From Nannocystis sp. RBIL2 (lineage in GTDB: Bacteria; Myxococcota_A; Polyangia; Nannocystales; Nannocystaceae): DNA of 64,000 nt. This document shows, piece after piece, positions 1 to 8,949 of this stretch. The stretch spans positions 124,001 to 188,000 of the forward strand of contig NZ_JAPNJW010000001.1 of NCBI RefSeq assembly GCF_026626745.1. Direction: 5' to 3'. The notes under the pieces were generated by a model. The model was not told the origin of the DNA. It searched no databases and saw only the letters and a list, made by a program, of their open reading frames with translations. Each line of letters opens with the position of its first letter. The first letter of the stretch is position 1. The translations under genes and the position numbers were made by a program.

Positions 1-354
1 ATGACAAAGACCACCCAGGGCGACACTTGCGGGCTCGGAGCGGCCCTCGACATCATCGGCGGCAAGTGGAAGCCGACGATCGTGTGGCAGCTGCACGCGC
101 GTCCGCTCCGCTTCGGCGAGCTGCGGCGGCTGGTGCCGGGCATCAGCGAGAAGATCCTGTTCGAGCAGCTGCGCCAGCTCGAGGCCGACTGCGTCGTGCA
201 TCGCGAGGCTCACGCCGAGGTCCCGCCGCGCGTCGAGTACTCGCTGACGCCCGCCGGCGCCGCGCTCAACGCCGCCGTCCACGCGCTCGCCGAGTGGGGC
301 ACGCGGCACGGCCGGCCGGCGCGGGCCACCGCCGCCGGGGACGCGCCGCCCTGA
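1..354 (+). CDS. HxlR-family winged-helix transcriptional regulator
   Basis: The 117-residue protein has the HxlR layout: Cys10 near the N-terminus, then an IIGGKWKPTIVWQL helix, a FGELRRLVPGISEKIL recognition region and a YSLTPAG wing. Family members are small DNA-binding regulators, often redox- or aldehyde-responsive and usually controlling a neighbouring gene. The ATG is the first base of the window, so an upstream start cannot be excluded, but the family normally begins about here. The next gene on the same strand starts almost 200 bp later, so co-transcription is uncertain. The target is unknown. Confidence 0.85.
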   Translation: MTKTTQGDTCGLGAALDIIGGKWKPTIVWQLHARPLRFGELRRLVPGISEKILFEQLRQLEADCVVHREAHAEVPPRVEYSLTPAGAALNAAVHALAEWGTRHGRPARATAAGDAPP

Positions 355-549
355 GCGACCCGGGTCGTCGCGGCCCCTTGCGAGCTCGCCCCGCGGAACT
401 CTGCCTTGGTGGACCCTCGCGTCCGCCCTCATGCGTGCAGGTACACGGTCGAGCTCGTCGCGGCTCGCCGCGTTTGCACCGGTGTCACGTACGAGCGCGC
501 CAGCTGTCGTCGCGGACAGGAATTATCGCCGCGGCGGGCCCTGGCCATT

Positions 550-2469
550 GTGATAGAACGCGCCGCGACCGTGCCGTCCCCGACGTTGAAGCAGAGGCTG
601 CGCTATCGATTCGACAACGCCATGGCGCGCGGGGTCGGCTCGCAGATCGCCATGCTGGCGATCGTCACCCTCGTCCTGATCCTCGTCACCTCGACCCTGC
701 TCACCCTCACCGGTCTGAGCCCCCAGGGCGGCGACGGCGAGCCGGTCTCGTTCGGGCGGCTCGTGTGGCTCGGCCTGATGCACGCCATCGATCCCGGCGC
801 CGTCGGCAGCGACGCCGGCTCCTGGACCTTCCTCTTCATCATGCTCGCCGTCTCGTTCGGCGGCATCTTCGTGTTCTCGGCCCTGATCGGCGTCCTGACC
901 GGCGGCTTCGGCGAGATCCTCGAGCGCCTGCGCAAGGGTCGGAGCGTCGTCATCGAGCGCGACCACACCGTCATCCTCGGCTGGACCGGCAAGATCCACG
1001 CCCTCCTCGCCGAGCTCGCCGAGGCCAACGCCAACCGCCCGGGCGCCTCCGTCGTCATCCTCGCCGAGCACGACAAGGTCGCCATGGACGACGAGCTGCG
1101 CAGCGTCCTCGGCGACGTGCCCATGCGGGTCGTCACGCGCACCGGCAGCCCGCTCGTGCGGCGCGACCTCGACCTCGTCAACCTCGGCGAGGCGCGCTCC
1201 GTCATCGTCATGTCGCCCGACGGGCCCGAGGCCGACACCGTCGTCCTCAAGACCTTGCTCGCGGTCGCCAAGGCCGGCGACAAGGCCGGCAAGCAGCCGC
1301 ACGTGGTCGCCGAGATCAAGAGCGACAAGACCCTCTCGGTCGCGCGCATGGTCGTGGGCGACGCCGCCGGCCTCATCCTCACCCCGCCGCTGATCAGCCG
1401 CGTGCTCGTGCAGACCGGGCGGCAGTCGGGGCTCTCGGTCGTCTACACCGAGCTGCTCTCCTTCAGCGGCGCCGAGCTCTACATCCAGGCCCAGCCGCAG
1501 CTGGCCGGCAAGACCTTCCGCGAGGCCCTGTTCGCCTACGAGGACAGCGCGCTGGTCGGCATCTACACCGCCGCGGGCGAGCGGCTCATGCCGCCGCCGT
1601 TCGACCGCCGGTTCGAGTCCGGCGATCAGGTCATCGCCATCAGCCGCGACGACGACACGGTGATCGCCAACGGCCGACCGACCGCCGTCGCCGACGCCGC
1701 CCTCGCGCCGCTGCACCCGCACGCCGCGCCGAAGCCGGAGCGGACCCTCGTGCTCGGCGAGAGCCAGCTCCTGCCGCTGGTCCTGCGCGAGCTCGACGCC
1801 TACGTCGCCCCCGGCTCGACCATCCTCGTCGTCGGCGAGGCCCGGCACCTCGCGGCCCGCCTCGGCGGCGACGAGCTCAAGCACACCGCAGTGCAGGTGC
1901 GCGTCGGCGACGTCACCGACCGCGCGGTCCTCGACGGCCTCGACGTCGCCGCCTTCGACAACATCCTCGTGCTCGCCGAGACCGAGGGTCGCACGCAGGA
2001 GATGACCGACTCGCGGACCATGATCACCCTCCTGCACCTGCGCGACATTTTGCGCCGCCAGGGCAAGTCGGTGCCGATCACCAGCGAGATGCTCGACGGC
2101 CAGAACCGCGACCTCGCCGCGGTCACCGAGGCCGACGACTTCATCATCAGCAACACCCTCGTCTCTCTGGTCGTCTCGCAGGTCAGCGAGAACCGGCGGA
2201 TCGCCGCGGTGCTCGACGACCTGCTGTCGCCCGAGGGCCACGAGATCTACCTCAAGCCGGCCCGCGACTACGTCCAGCCCGGCAGCGACATCGACTTCTA
2301 CACCGTCGTCGAGGCCGCCGCCCGGCGCGGCGAGATCGCCCTCGGCTACCGCCTCGCCGCCCGCGCCCACGACTCCGAGAAGGCCTACGGCGTCGTCCTC
2401 AACCCGCGCAAGTCGGAGCGGATCCGCCTCGCCGCCGGCGACCGCGTGATCGTCCTCGCCGAGCACTGA
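550..2469 (+). CDS. CASTOR/POLLUX-like ion channel with RCK (TrkA-N-like) domains
   Basis: A protein of about 639 residues. The N-terminal RYRFDNAMARG motif precedes a hydrophobic segment at about residues 33-53. A second lies at about 92-117, so the pore region is short. A cytoplasmic nucleotide-binding RCK domain starts near 138 (HTVILGWTGK) and a second near 397 (RTLVLGESQLLPLV). This matches the bacterial CASTOR/POLLUX-type putative cation channels, predicted to sit in the inner membrane with gating by RCK ligands. I chose the GTG at 550, just before the conserved N-terminus; GTG 571 is an alternative. The open frame continues upstream to 406 but looks non-coding. A palindrome array begins 22 bp after the stop. 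Ion specificity cannot be read from sequence. Confidence 0.82.
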   Translation: MIERAATVPSPTLKQRLRYRFDNAMARGVGSQIAMLAIVTLVLILVTSTLLTLTGLSPQGGDGEPVSFGRLVWLGLMHAIDPGAVGSDAGSWTFLFIMLAVSFGGIFVFSALIGVLTGGFGEILERLRKGRSVVIERDHTVILGWTGKIHALLAELAEANANRPGASVVILAEHDKVAMDDELRSVLGDVPMRVVTRTGSPLVRRDLDLVNLGEARSVIVMSPDGPEADTVVLKTLLAVAKAGDKAGKQPHVVAEIKSDKTLSVARMVVGDAAGLILTPPLISRVLVQTGRQSGLSVVYTELLSFSGAELYIQAQPQLAGKTFREALFAYEDSALVGIYTAAGERLMPPPFDRRFESGDQVIAISRDDDTVIANGRPTAVADAALAPLHPHAAPKPERTLVLGESQLLPLVLRELDAYVAPGSTILVVGEARHLAARLGGDELKHTAVQVRVGDVTDRAVLDGLDVAAFDNILVLAETEGRTQEMTDSRTMITLLHLRDILRRQGKSVPITSEMLDGQNRDLAAVTEADDFIISNTLVSLVVSQVSENRRIAAVLDDLLSPEGHEIYLKPARDYVQPGSDIDFYTVVEAAARRGEIALGYRLAARAHDSEKAYGVVLNPRKSERIRLAAGDRVIVLAEH

Positions 2470-2823
2470 GCTCGCGCCTCGCTTCGCACCTGCCTGAATG
2501 GGCATGTCGCCGAAGACATGCCCCTTGCTTTATGTCCTCTGAGACATGCCCGTGAAGACAGGCCAGCGGCAGCGCCCCGGCGCGAGCGAGTCCGCCTCGC
2601 GGCGGGTGGGAGCAGCGGCGCCCTCCCGCCGACCCGATGCCCGGCCCCGTCCGCGAGGACGCCCGCCCGCCCGCTCATGGCGCAAGCCCCGGCCCCGCTG
2701 CGGCCGCTCGCTGTTCCGCGCCCGTCCCGGGCGTCCTGGCGGCCCCTCTTGCTGCCCTCTGGACCCCGGGCTAGCATCGAGGCTCCTTTCCTTTTCCTTG
2801 CCTTGACCTGACTGGAGCTGCTT
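2470..2823. other. Gene-free interval, 354 bp
   Basis: Between the channel gene and the lipoprotein operon. It holds the PAL14 array at 2491-2560. The rest is GC-rich with no convincing reading frame, and must contain the promoter of the lipoprotein operon, which I could not pinpoint. Confidence 0.6.
2491..2560. repeat. PAL14 tandem array, five 14-bp units
   Basis: Five consecutive 14-bp units at 2491, 2505, 2519, 2533 and 2547, each close to TGTCCNNNNGGACA. Examples are TGTCGCCGAAGACA (2505) and TGTCCTCTGAGACA (2533). Bases 2500-2508 and 2515-2523 form a perfect 9-bp inverted repeat, so transcripts of the channel gene could end in a hairpin here. No U-run follows. Confidence 0.8.
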
Positions 2824-4446
2824 ATGAAGCCTCTGCGATCCGCGTGGACGCTGGCCCTGTGTCTCGCCCCCTGCCTGGCCGCCTGCAGCTCCATGGAGCT
2901 CGCCGGCGGAGACTTCGACGGCAGCGCCACCGACGGCTGGGACACCGGCGACAGCAACGGCATCGGCACGACCGACGGCACCGGCGCCGGCGAGCCGCCC
3001 CCGCCCGAGACCGAGGACGACGGTGATTTTCGCGTCCCGCGGGCCAGCGGCAAGTACGTCTACAGCGCCAGCGAGTCGACCGATTCGGTCGCGGTCATCG
3101 ACACCTCCAACCTCGTCATCGACGTCGTCGAGGTCGGCCAGGGTCCGACCGTCGTCGAGCCGATCCCCGGCCAGCCGGGCGACGCCGGCAGCGTCGTCGT
3201 CCTCGATCAGGGCAGCAACGACGTCGCCGTCCTGCGCACCAGCGAGGCCGGCGCCACCACCGTCGAGATCCACAAGGTCACCCCCGGCGCCAACAACCTC
3301 GCGGTCAGCCCCGGCGGCAACTACGTGTTCGTCTACCACGACGTCGACGGCCCCGAGCAGCAGGGCCCCGGCAGCGACCAGGAGCTGTCCGTCCTCGACC
3401 TCGCCGCCGGCGTCACCCACCGCATGACCGTCGGCGCCCACCCGCGCGACGTCGTGTTCGCTCCCGACGAGAGCACCGCGTGGATCGTCACCGCCGCCGG
3501 CGTCAACGTCATCTCGTTCGCCGCGCTCGGCGACGTCGGCAAGCCGCCGCTCTTGCCCGTCGTCAAGGATCCCGGCGTCGATCCGGCGCGGGTCGAGGTC
3601 CAGATCGTCGCCGCCGAGCGCCTCGCCCTCGCGCGCGTCGACGGCGAGCCGTGGCTGGCGATCACCCAGCTCCCGGGCGGCGAGCTCACCGTCCTCGACC
3701 TCCCCGGCGTGCCCACCGACCTCGACGTCGCCCCCGCCGGCGACTTCGCCGTCCTCACCCTCCCGGGCCCCGGCGGCAGCGCCGTCCTCGAGGTCCCGCT
3801 CCCGCTCGGCCCCGGCATGTTCGCGCAGCACGACGTCCCGGGCGAGTACGTCGGCCTCGCCAGCGTCGCCGCCGACGGCGACACCATGCTGCTCTACACC
3901 ACCGTCGATCCGTTCCAGGACGACGGCGGCGCGCAGCCCGACCCGCGCCAGCGGATCACCCTCGCCCGGCGCGACGGCGACACCTGGGACCTCGTCACCC
4001 TGTTCGTCGAGGTCCCGCTGGTCAGCGTCGGCCTCGCGCCCGACAGCCGCAGCGCGATCCTCGTCCACGACGTCGATCCGGCCGCCTCCGCCGCCGCCTG
4101 GTCGTACAGCCTGTTCGACCTCACCCCCGCCTTCCCGCTGCTCAAGCGCCAGAGCACCCTCGCCCCGCCGGGCCCGATCCTCTTCACCCCCGAGGGCGAC
4201 CGCGCCGCCGTCCTGCTGCGCGACGACCTCGCCGAGGTGCGCAAGGTCGACCTCGTCAACCTCGACAACTTCATCGTCAAGCCGCTGCTGCTCGGCTCAC
4301 CGCCCGAGGGCGCCGGCTACGTCGACCCGACGCAGAAGGTGTTCGTCTCGCAGGCCCACCCCACCGGCCGGATCACCTTCATCGGCCCCGACGGCGACAT
4401 CCAGACCGTCACCGGCTACGTCCTCAACGACTCGGTCAAGGACTGA
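2824..4446 (+). CDS. Beta-propeller (YncE-like) lipoprotein, copy 1
   Basis: A 540-residue predicted lipoprotein. The signal peptide ends in the lipobox LAAC with Cys21. An acidic Gly/Asp/Thr linker follows (about 22-65), then a long domain of propeller-like repeats (YVYSASESTDSVAVIDTSN, NNLAVSPGGNYVFVYHDVDG, AHPRDVVFAPDESTAWIV), as in YncE/cytochrome D1-like surface proteins. It is the first gene of a four-gene operon with the next copy, another lipoprotein and an outer-membrane barrel, which suggests a cell-envelope role. Copy 2 downstream is nearly identical over the propeller. No catalytic residues are evident and the ligand is unknown. Confidence 0.85.
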   Translation: MKPLRSAWTLALCLAPCLAACSSMELAGGDFDGSATDGWDTGDSNGIGTTDGTGAGEPPPPETEDDGDFRVPRASGKYVYSASESTDSVAVIDTSNLVIDVVEVGQGPTVVEPIPGQPGDAGSVVVLDQGSNDVAVLRTSEAGATTVEIHKVTPGANNLAVSPGGNYVFVYHDVDGPEQQGPGSDQELSVLDLAAGVTHRMTVGAHPRDVVFAPDESTAWIVTAAGVNVISFAALGDVGKPPLLPVVKDPGVDPARVEVQIVAAERLALARVDGEPWLAITQLPGGELTVLDLPGVPTDLDVAPAGDFAVLTLPGPGGSAVLEVPLPLGPGMFAQHDVPGEYVGLASVAADGDTMLLYTTVDPFQDDGGAQPDPRQRITLARRDGDTWDLVTLFVEVPLVSVGLAPDSRSAILVHDVDPAASAAAWSYSLFDLTPAFPLLKRQSTLAPPGPILFTPEGDRAAVLLRDDLAEVRKVDLVNLDNFIVKPLLLGSPPEGAGYVDPTQKVFVSQAHPTGRITFIGPDGDIQTVTGYVLNDSVKD

Positions 4447-4614
4447 CAGGAGCGCCCGCGCCCGCTGGCTCGCCGGCGGGCGCGCCGGCGCGTGCGCGCG
4501 AGATTTTCGCCGCCCGCAATTTTTCTGCGGCCCCCGGTTACTTCCCCCTCGAGCGGCCGGCGCAGGCCCGTGAACCCGCGCGCAGCCTTGACCCCTCTTA
4601 TGGAGATTCGCCCG

Positions 4615-6399
4615 ATGCCCCGGCACCCCGTCTCGATGTGGCCCATCTGTCTCAGTCTCCTCGTCGCCTGCGGCAACGACGGCGCCTACGGTAGCGGCTA
4701 CATGACCGACAGCTACGGCAGCGGCCTCACCGGCAACGGCGGCACGGAAGGCACCGGCGGCACCGACGGCGCGCCGACCACCGGCGCTCCGCCGCCCGAG
4801 ACCGAGGACGAGGGCGACTTCCGCGTCCCCAAGGCCAGCGGCAAGTACGTCTACAGCGCCAGTCAGACCACCGACTCGGTGGCCGTCATCGACACCTCCA
4901 ACCTCGTCATCGACGTCGTCGAGGTCGGCCAGGGACCGACCGTCGTCGAGCCGATCCCCGGGCAAGCAGGCGACGCCGGCAGCGTCGTCGTCCTCGATCA
5001 GGGCAGCAACGACGTCGCAGTCCTGCGCACCAGCGAGGCCGGCGCCACCACCGTCGCCATTCACAAGGTCACCCCCGGCGCCAACAACCTCGCGGTCTCG
5101 CCGGGCGGCAACTTCGTGTTCGTCTACCACGACGTCGACGGCCCCGAGCAGCTCGGCGCCGGCAGCGACCAGGAGCTCTCCGTCCTCGACGTCGCCGCCG
5201 GCACCGCCTACGAGATGACCGTCGGCGCCCACCCGCGCGAGATCGTGTTCGCGCCCGACGACAGCACCGCGTACGTCATCACCGCCGCCGGCGTCAACGT
5301 CATCCCGTTCGCCACTCTCGGCGCCGTCGGCAAGCCGCCGCTCTTGCCCGTCGTCCAGGATCCCGGCATCGACCCTGCCACCCTCGAGGTCCAGATCGTC
5401 GCCGGCCTCGGCATCGCCCTCGCGCGCGTCGACGGCGAGCCGTGGCTCGCGGTCACCCAGCTCCCCGGCGGCGAGCTCACCGTCCTCGACCTCCCCGGCG
5501 TCCCCACCGACCTCGACGTCTCGAGCTCCGGCGAGTTCGCCGTCCTCACCCTCCCGGCCCCCGGCGGCAGCCGCTTCCTCGAGGTCCCGCTCCCGCTCGG
5601 CCCCGGCGAGTTCGAGGTCCACGACGTCCCCGGCGAGTACGTCGGCCTCGCCAGCGTCGCCCCCGACGGCGACACCATGCTGCTCTACACCACCGTCAAT
5701 CCGTTCGCGCTCACCCAGGCGCCGGCCTCCGACCTCCCGCTGTACGACGACCACGGCGTCTACCTCTCCTCGTCCTCGTCCTCCTCGACCACCGGCGACG
5801 ACTCGACCACCAGCGGCACCAGCGACGACTCGACCACCGGCACCAGCAGCACCACCAGCGGCACCACCGGCGACGACGGCCCGCCGCAGGCCGACCCGCG
5901 CCAGCGGATCACCCTCGCGCGGCGCGACGGCGACGGCTGGGACCTCGTCACCCTCTTCGTCGAGGTCCCGATCATCAGCGTCGGCATCGCCCCCGACAGC
6001 CGCAACGCCATCCTCGTCCACGACGGCCACCCGGTGCTCACCGACAACCGCTGGTCCTACAGCCTGTTCGACCTCACCCCGGCCTTCCCGCTGCTCAAGC
6101 GGCAGAACACCGAGGCGGAGCCCGGCCCGATCCTCTTCACCCCTGACGGCGGGCGCGCGGCGGTGCTGCTGCGCGACGACGGCATCGGCGTGCGCAAGGT
6201 CGACCTCGTCGACCTCGGCAACTTCATCGTCGAGCCGCTGCTGCTCGGTTCGCCGCCCGAGGGCGCCGGCTACGTCGACCCCACCGACAAGATCTTCGTC
6301 TCGCAGCAGCACCCCACCGGGCGGATCACGTTCGTCGACCCCAAGGGCGCCGTCCAGACCGTCACCGGCTATGTCCTCAATGATTCGGTGAAGGATTGA
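4615..6399 (+). CDS. Beta-propeller (YncE-like) lipoprotein, copy 2 with Ser/Thr insertion
   Basis: A paralogue of the preceding gene, 594 residues, lipobox LVAC with Cys19. Start chosen at ATG 4615 because GGAG lies at 4602-4605 and a normal signal peptide follows; ATG 4600 is an alternative. The propeller matches copy 1 almost residue for residue (for example YVYSAS, VEVGQGPTVVEPIPGQ, GYVDPT and the shared C-terminal GYVLNDSVKD). It differs by roughly 50 residues inserted near 365-425, including a Ser/Thr/Gly/Asp run from 383 that resembles the N-terminal linkers of these lipoproteins. The stop is 2 bp before the next ATG, indicating one transcript with the downstream genes. Function unknown. 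Confidence 0.85.
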   Translation: MPRHPVSMWPICLSLLVACGNDGAYGSGYMTDSYGSGLTGNGGTEGTGGTDGAPTTGAPPPETEDEGDFRVPKASGKYVYSASQTTDSVAVIDTSNLVIDVVEVGQGPTVVEPIPGQAGDAGSVVVLDQGSNDVAVLRTSEAGATTVAIHKVTPGANNLAVSPGGNFVFVYHDVDGPEQLGAGSDQELSVLDVAAGTAYEMTVGAHPREIVFAPDDSTAYVITAAGVNVIPFATLGAVGKPPLLPVVQDPGIDPATLEVQIVAGLGIALARVDGEPWLAVTQLPGGELTVLDLPGVPTDLDVSSSGEFAVLTLPAPGGSRFLEVPLPLGPGEFEVHDVPGEYVGLASVAPDGDTMLLYTTVNPFALTQAPASDLPLYDDHGVYLSSSSSSSTTGDDSTTSGTSDDSTTGTSSTTSGTTGDDGPPQADPRQRITLARRDGDGWDLVTLFVEVPIISVGIAPDSRNAILVHDGHPVLTDNRWSYSLFDLTPAFPLLKRQNTEAEPGPILFTPDGGRAAVLLRDDGIGVRKVDLVDLGNFIVEPLLLGSPPEGAGYVDPTDKIFVSQQHPTGRITFVDPKGAVQTVTGYVLNDSVKD

Positions 6400-6401
6400 T
6401 C

Positions 6402-7949
6402 ATGCAACCACCGCTTCGCTTACGCTCTTGTCTCACCCTCGCGCTGCTCGCCGGCGCCTGCGCGCCGCCCGACCCCTACGAGGGCAGCTTCGACCTGCTC
6501 CCGCCGGTCACCACCCGTGACGGCCTGGTATGGGTCGACCCGGCGCGCGACGAGGTCGTGTTCGTCCTGCCCAAGGGCGAGAGCGTCACCACCCGGCGCG
6601 CCGCCGTCGGCGACGAGCACACCGTCGTCGCCTGGAGCGCCGCCACCCGCGATCAGGACTCCGTCCTCGCCCTGACGATCCCCGCCAGCGCCAAGGAGGA
6701 GGACATCGACGAGCAGCTCTACCGCTTCCCCGCCGACGGCAAGGGCGACCCGGTCGTCTACGACGTGCAGGCCCCGTTCACCGCCGCCGCCCTGAGCCCC
6801 GATCACCGGCGCGCCATCCTCTACTTCGGCGGCGACGGCAGCTCCGAGCAGCTCCACAACGCCAACCAGATCGCCATCGTCGACCTCGAGGGCAAGGGCG
6901 TCGAGAACGTCACCCTCAACGGCTTCGGCGGCACCTTGAAGTCCGTCGAGTTCCCCGGCCAGATCGTCGAGGGCGAGCAGACCCCGATCATCATCGGCGG
7001 CGTCGCCCACGACATCGCCGCCTTCCTCGCCGACAGCGAGGTCGTGTTGATGGACCTCGACGATCCCGCGCTCGACCAGGTCGCAGTCCCGCTCGGCAGC
7101 GACATCGGCTTCTCGCCGCGCACCACCCTCCTGCGGCCCGGCAACGGCCTGTTCGTCGACCCGGCCCTGTTCGTCCTGTCGGCCCAGGGCAGCGAGGTCG
7201 GCATGCTCACCCTCATCGACGAGGGCGACGGCAGCGGCTTCACCGCCCAGATCAGCCTGATCCCCGTCGGTCAGACCAGCAGCGACTTCATCTTCTACGA
7301 CAGCGCCAGCGTCCCCTACCTCATCACAGTCGACGCCGCCGCCGGCGCCCTCGTGTTCACCGACATCCGCACCCAGGGCGGCTTCGTCGTCCCGCTCGGC
7401 AGCGCCGCCCAGCGGCTGTTCCTGCGCGACGTCGACGGTGGCAAGCAGGTCGTCGCCTGGGCTCGCAACGGCACCCAGATCAGCACCCTCGACCTCGGCG
7501 GCATCGAGGACAGCCTCGGCCGCAAGCCCAAGCACCTCAAGATCGAGACAGGCATCGACGAGCTGGTCGTCCTCGACAACGACCGCGTCCTGATCGGCAG
7601 CGGCAACAAGCTCTACGTCGTCGACTTCCCCGAGGAGCAGGTCACCCCGCTGTCCTCGCAGGTCCCCTACGACCCCCGGGGCAGCGCCCTCGTCGGCGAT
7701 CGCCTGCTGCTCGGCACCTCCGGCCAGTCGTGGGTCAGCACGGTCGACCTCCAGACCTTGAACCCCGAGTCGATGCTGCTCGACGACCTCATCGGCCACT
7801 TCCATTACTTGCCCGGCCCCGACCGGATCGTCGTCACCCACGACGATCCCGCCGGCCACCTCACGATCGTCGATCCGGCCGACCCGTCGCGATCCACCAG
7901 CCACGTGCACTGGGGCTTCCTGCTGCAGGGCGTGCTCGATCAGGAGTGA
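6402..7949 (+). CDS. Predicted lipoprotein with propeller-like repeats
   Basis: A 515-residue protein with a signal peptide ending in LAGAC (Cys20), then repeated blocks such as DGLVWVDPARDEVVFVLPKG, AALSPDHRRAILYFGGDG and VVLDNDRVLIGSGNKLYVVD. These suggest a second, more diverged propeller family. ATG 6402 begins 2 bp after the previous stop; an in-frame TTG at 6396 would overlap it. The stop is followed 3 bp later by the barrel gene, so the four genes are very probably one operon. It may work with the two paralogues upstream and the barrel protein at the outer membrane. Substrate unknown. Confidence 0.78.
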   Translation: MQPPLRLRSCLTLALLAGACAPPDPYEGSFDLLPPVTTRDGLVWVDPARDEVVFVLPKGESVTTRRAAVGDEHTVVAWSAATRDQDSVLALTIPASAKEEDIDEQLYRFPADGKGDPVVYDVQAPFTAAALSPDHRRAILYFGGDGSSEQLHNANQIAIVDLEGKGVENVTLNGFGGTLKSVEFPGQIVEGEQTPIIIGGVAHDIAAFLADSEVVLMDLDDPALDQVAVPLGSDIGFSPRTTLLRPGNGLFVDPALFVLSAQGSEVGMLTLIDEGDGSGFTAQISLIPVGQTSSDFIFYDSASVPYLITVDAAAGALVFTDIRTQGGFVVPLGSAAQRLFLRDVDGGKQVVAWARNGTQISTLDLGGIEDSLGRKPKHLKIETGIDELVVLDNDRVLIGSGNKLYVVDFPEEQVTPLSSQVPYDPRGSALVGDRLLLGTSGQSWVSTVDLQTLNPESMLLDDLIGHFHYLPGPDRIVVTHDDPAGHLTIVDPADPSRSTSHVHWGFLLQGVLDQE

Positions 7950-7952
7950 GAC

Positions 7953-8861
7953 ATGCCGTCCTCCATGCTTATCCTCGCCCTCGTATTCGCCGCTCCTGCT
8001 GCCGCCGATCGCGGCGCAGTCGAGGCCGAAGCGCCCACCGCCGTCGAGGCGTGGAGCCCGGCTGCGACCGATCCGCCGCCCGCGAGCGCCACGCCCACGC
8101 CCGCGCCGATGCCCATGCCGGTGCCCGTCGCTCCGCCCACGCAAGACGCCCCGCCGGCCGTCACCCAGCCGTCGCCGCCGCCCAGCGCCGGCCCGCCGAC
8201 CCCGCCGCCGAGCCGCAAGCGCACCTGGCCCGAGAGACCGATCCGCTGGCGCGTCGACCTCGTCGGCGACATCGGCACCACGGTCAACTTCGACCCCGCC
8301 TGGCGCGCCTTCGACTACAACCGCTCCGCCTTCCACGCCGGCGGCACCATCCGCGGCGACTTCCGCCTCGCCGACGGCCGCATCTTCCTCGGCGGCGGCG
8401 CCAGCTTCCGCCGCTTCGCCGCCTACAACTACCTCTACGGCAGCTTCGACGCCGACCTCACCGTGCGCGAGCCGCTGGTCTTTTTCCGCCTCGCTGCGGT
8501 CGTGCGCGAGGGCTTCGACGTGTTCGCCCACGTCGGCGGCGGCCCCAGCTTCACCGCGCTGTCGCTGTCGTCGTGGACCAGCACCTACAACAGCGGCTAC
8601 CAGCAGGCCGTCACCGCCATGGCCGACGCCCAGGCCGGCGTCTCGCTGTACTTGCCGAAGAAGTGGTTGCCGCGGCGCGGCGCGGCGCGGGCCACCGCCG
8701 GCTTCGAGCTGGCCGCCGGCTACACCTTCCGCAGCAAGATCAAGGTCCGTCCCGAGCTCTCCGTCTACGACGACCCGCTCCCGACCCACACCAGCGACCT
8801 CGGCGACCTCGCCATCCGCGGCTTCGTCTGGCGCTTCGGCGTGTTCGTCCGCTTCCAGTGA
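7953..8861 (+). CDS. Predicted outer-membrane beta-barrel protein
   Basis: A 302-residue protein with an Ala-rich signal peptide (cleavage near AAPAAA), a Pro/Ala/Thr-rich linker (about 25-90), then a domain of alternating hydrophobic and polar strands (FRLADGRIFLGGGASFRR, DVFAHVGGGPSFTA, GFELAAGYTFRSKI). It ends FVRFQ. An aromatic residue close to the C-terminus is common in outer-membrane barrels. It is last in the operon with three lipoproteins and starts 3 bp after the preceding stop. The proline-rich segment could span periplasm or peptidoglycan. Cargo or partner unknown. Confidence 0.7.
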   Translation: MPSSMLILALVFAAPAAADRGAVEAEAPTAVEAWSPAATDPPPASATPTPAPMPMPVPVAPPTQDAPPAVTQPSPPPSAGPPTPPPSRKRTWPERPIRWRVDLVGDIGTTVNFDPAWRAFDYNRSAFHAGGTIRGDFRLADGRIFLGGGASFRRFAAYNYLYGSFDADLTVREPLVFFRLAAVVREGFDVFAHVGGGPSFTALSLSSWTSTYNSGYQQAVTAMADAQAGVSLYLPKKWLPRRGAARATAGFELAAGYTFRSKIKVRPELSVYDDPLPTHTSDLGDLAIRGFVWRFGVFVRFQ

Positions 8862-8891
8862 GGCGGCGAGCGCGACGCACCGCACCGCTGC

Positions 8892-8941
8892 TGTCCCCGA
8901 GGACATCTCACAGCGGCGTGCCGCTGCTGTCCCCGAGGACA
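8892..8941. repeat. Two identical PAL14 units between converging genes
   Basis: TGTCCCCGAGGACA occurs at 8892-8905 and again at 8928-8941, 36 bp apart, each preceded by GCTGC. They fill the short gap between the barrel gene (+) and the coiled-coil gene (-), a place where a two-way terminator would be expected. Confidence 0.8.
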
Positions 8942-8949
8942 TCTCGCTC

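Noticed and set aside
26..2555. Very long alternative-frame ORFs over real genes
   Set aside because: High GC leaves few stop codons in shadow frames; their translations are Arg/Pro/Ala-rich and unlike proteins.
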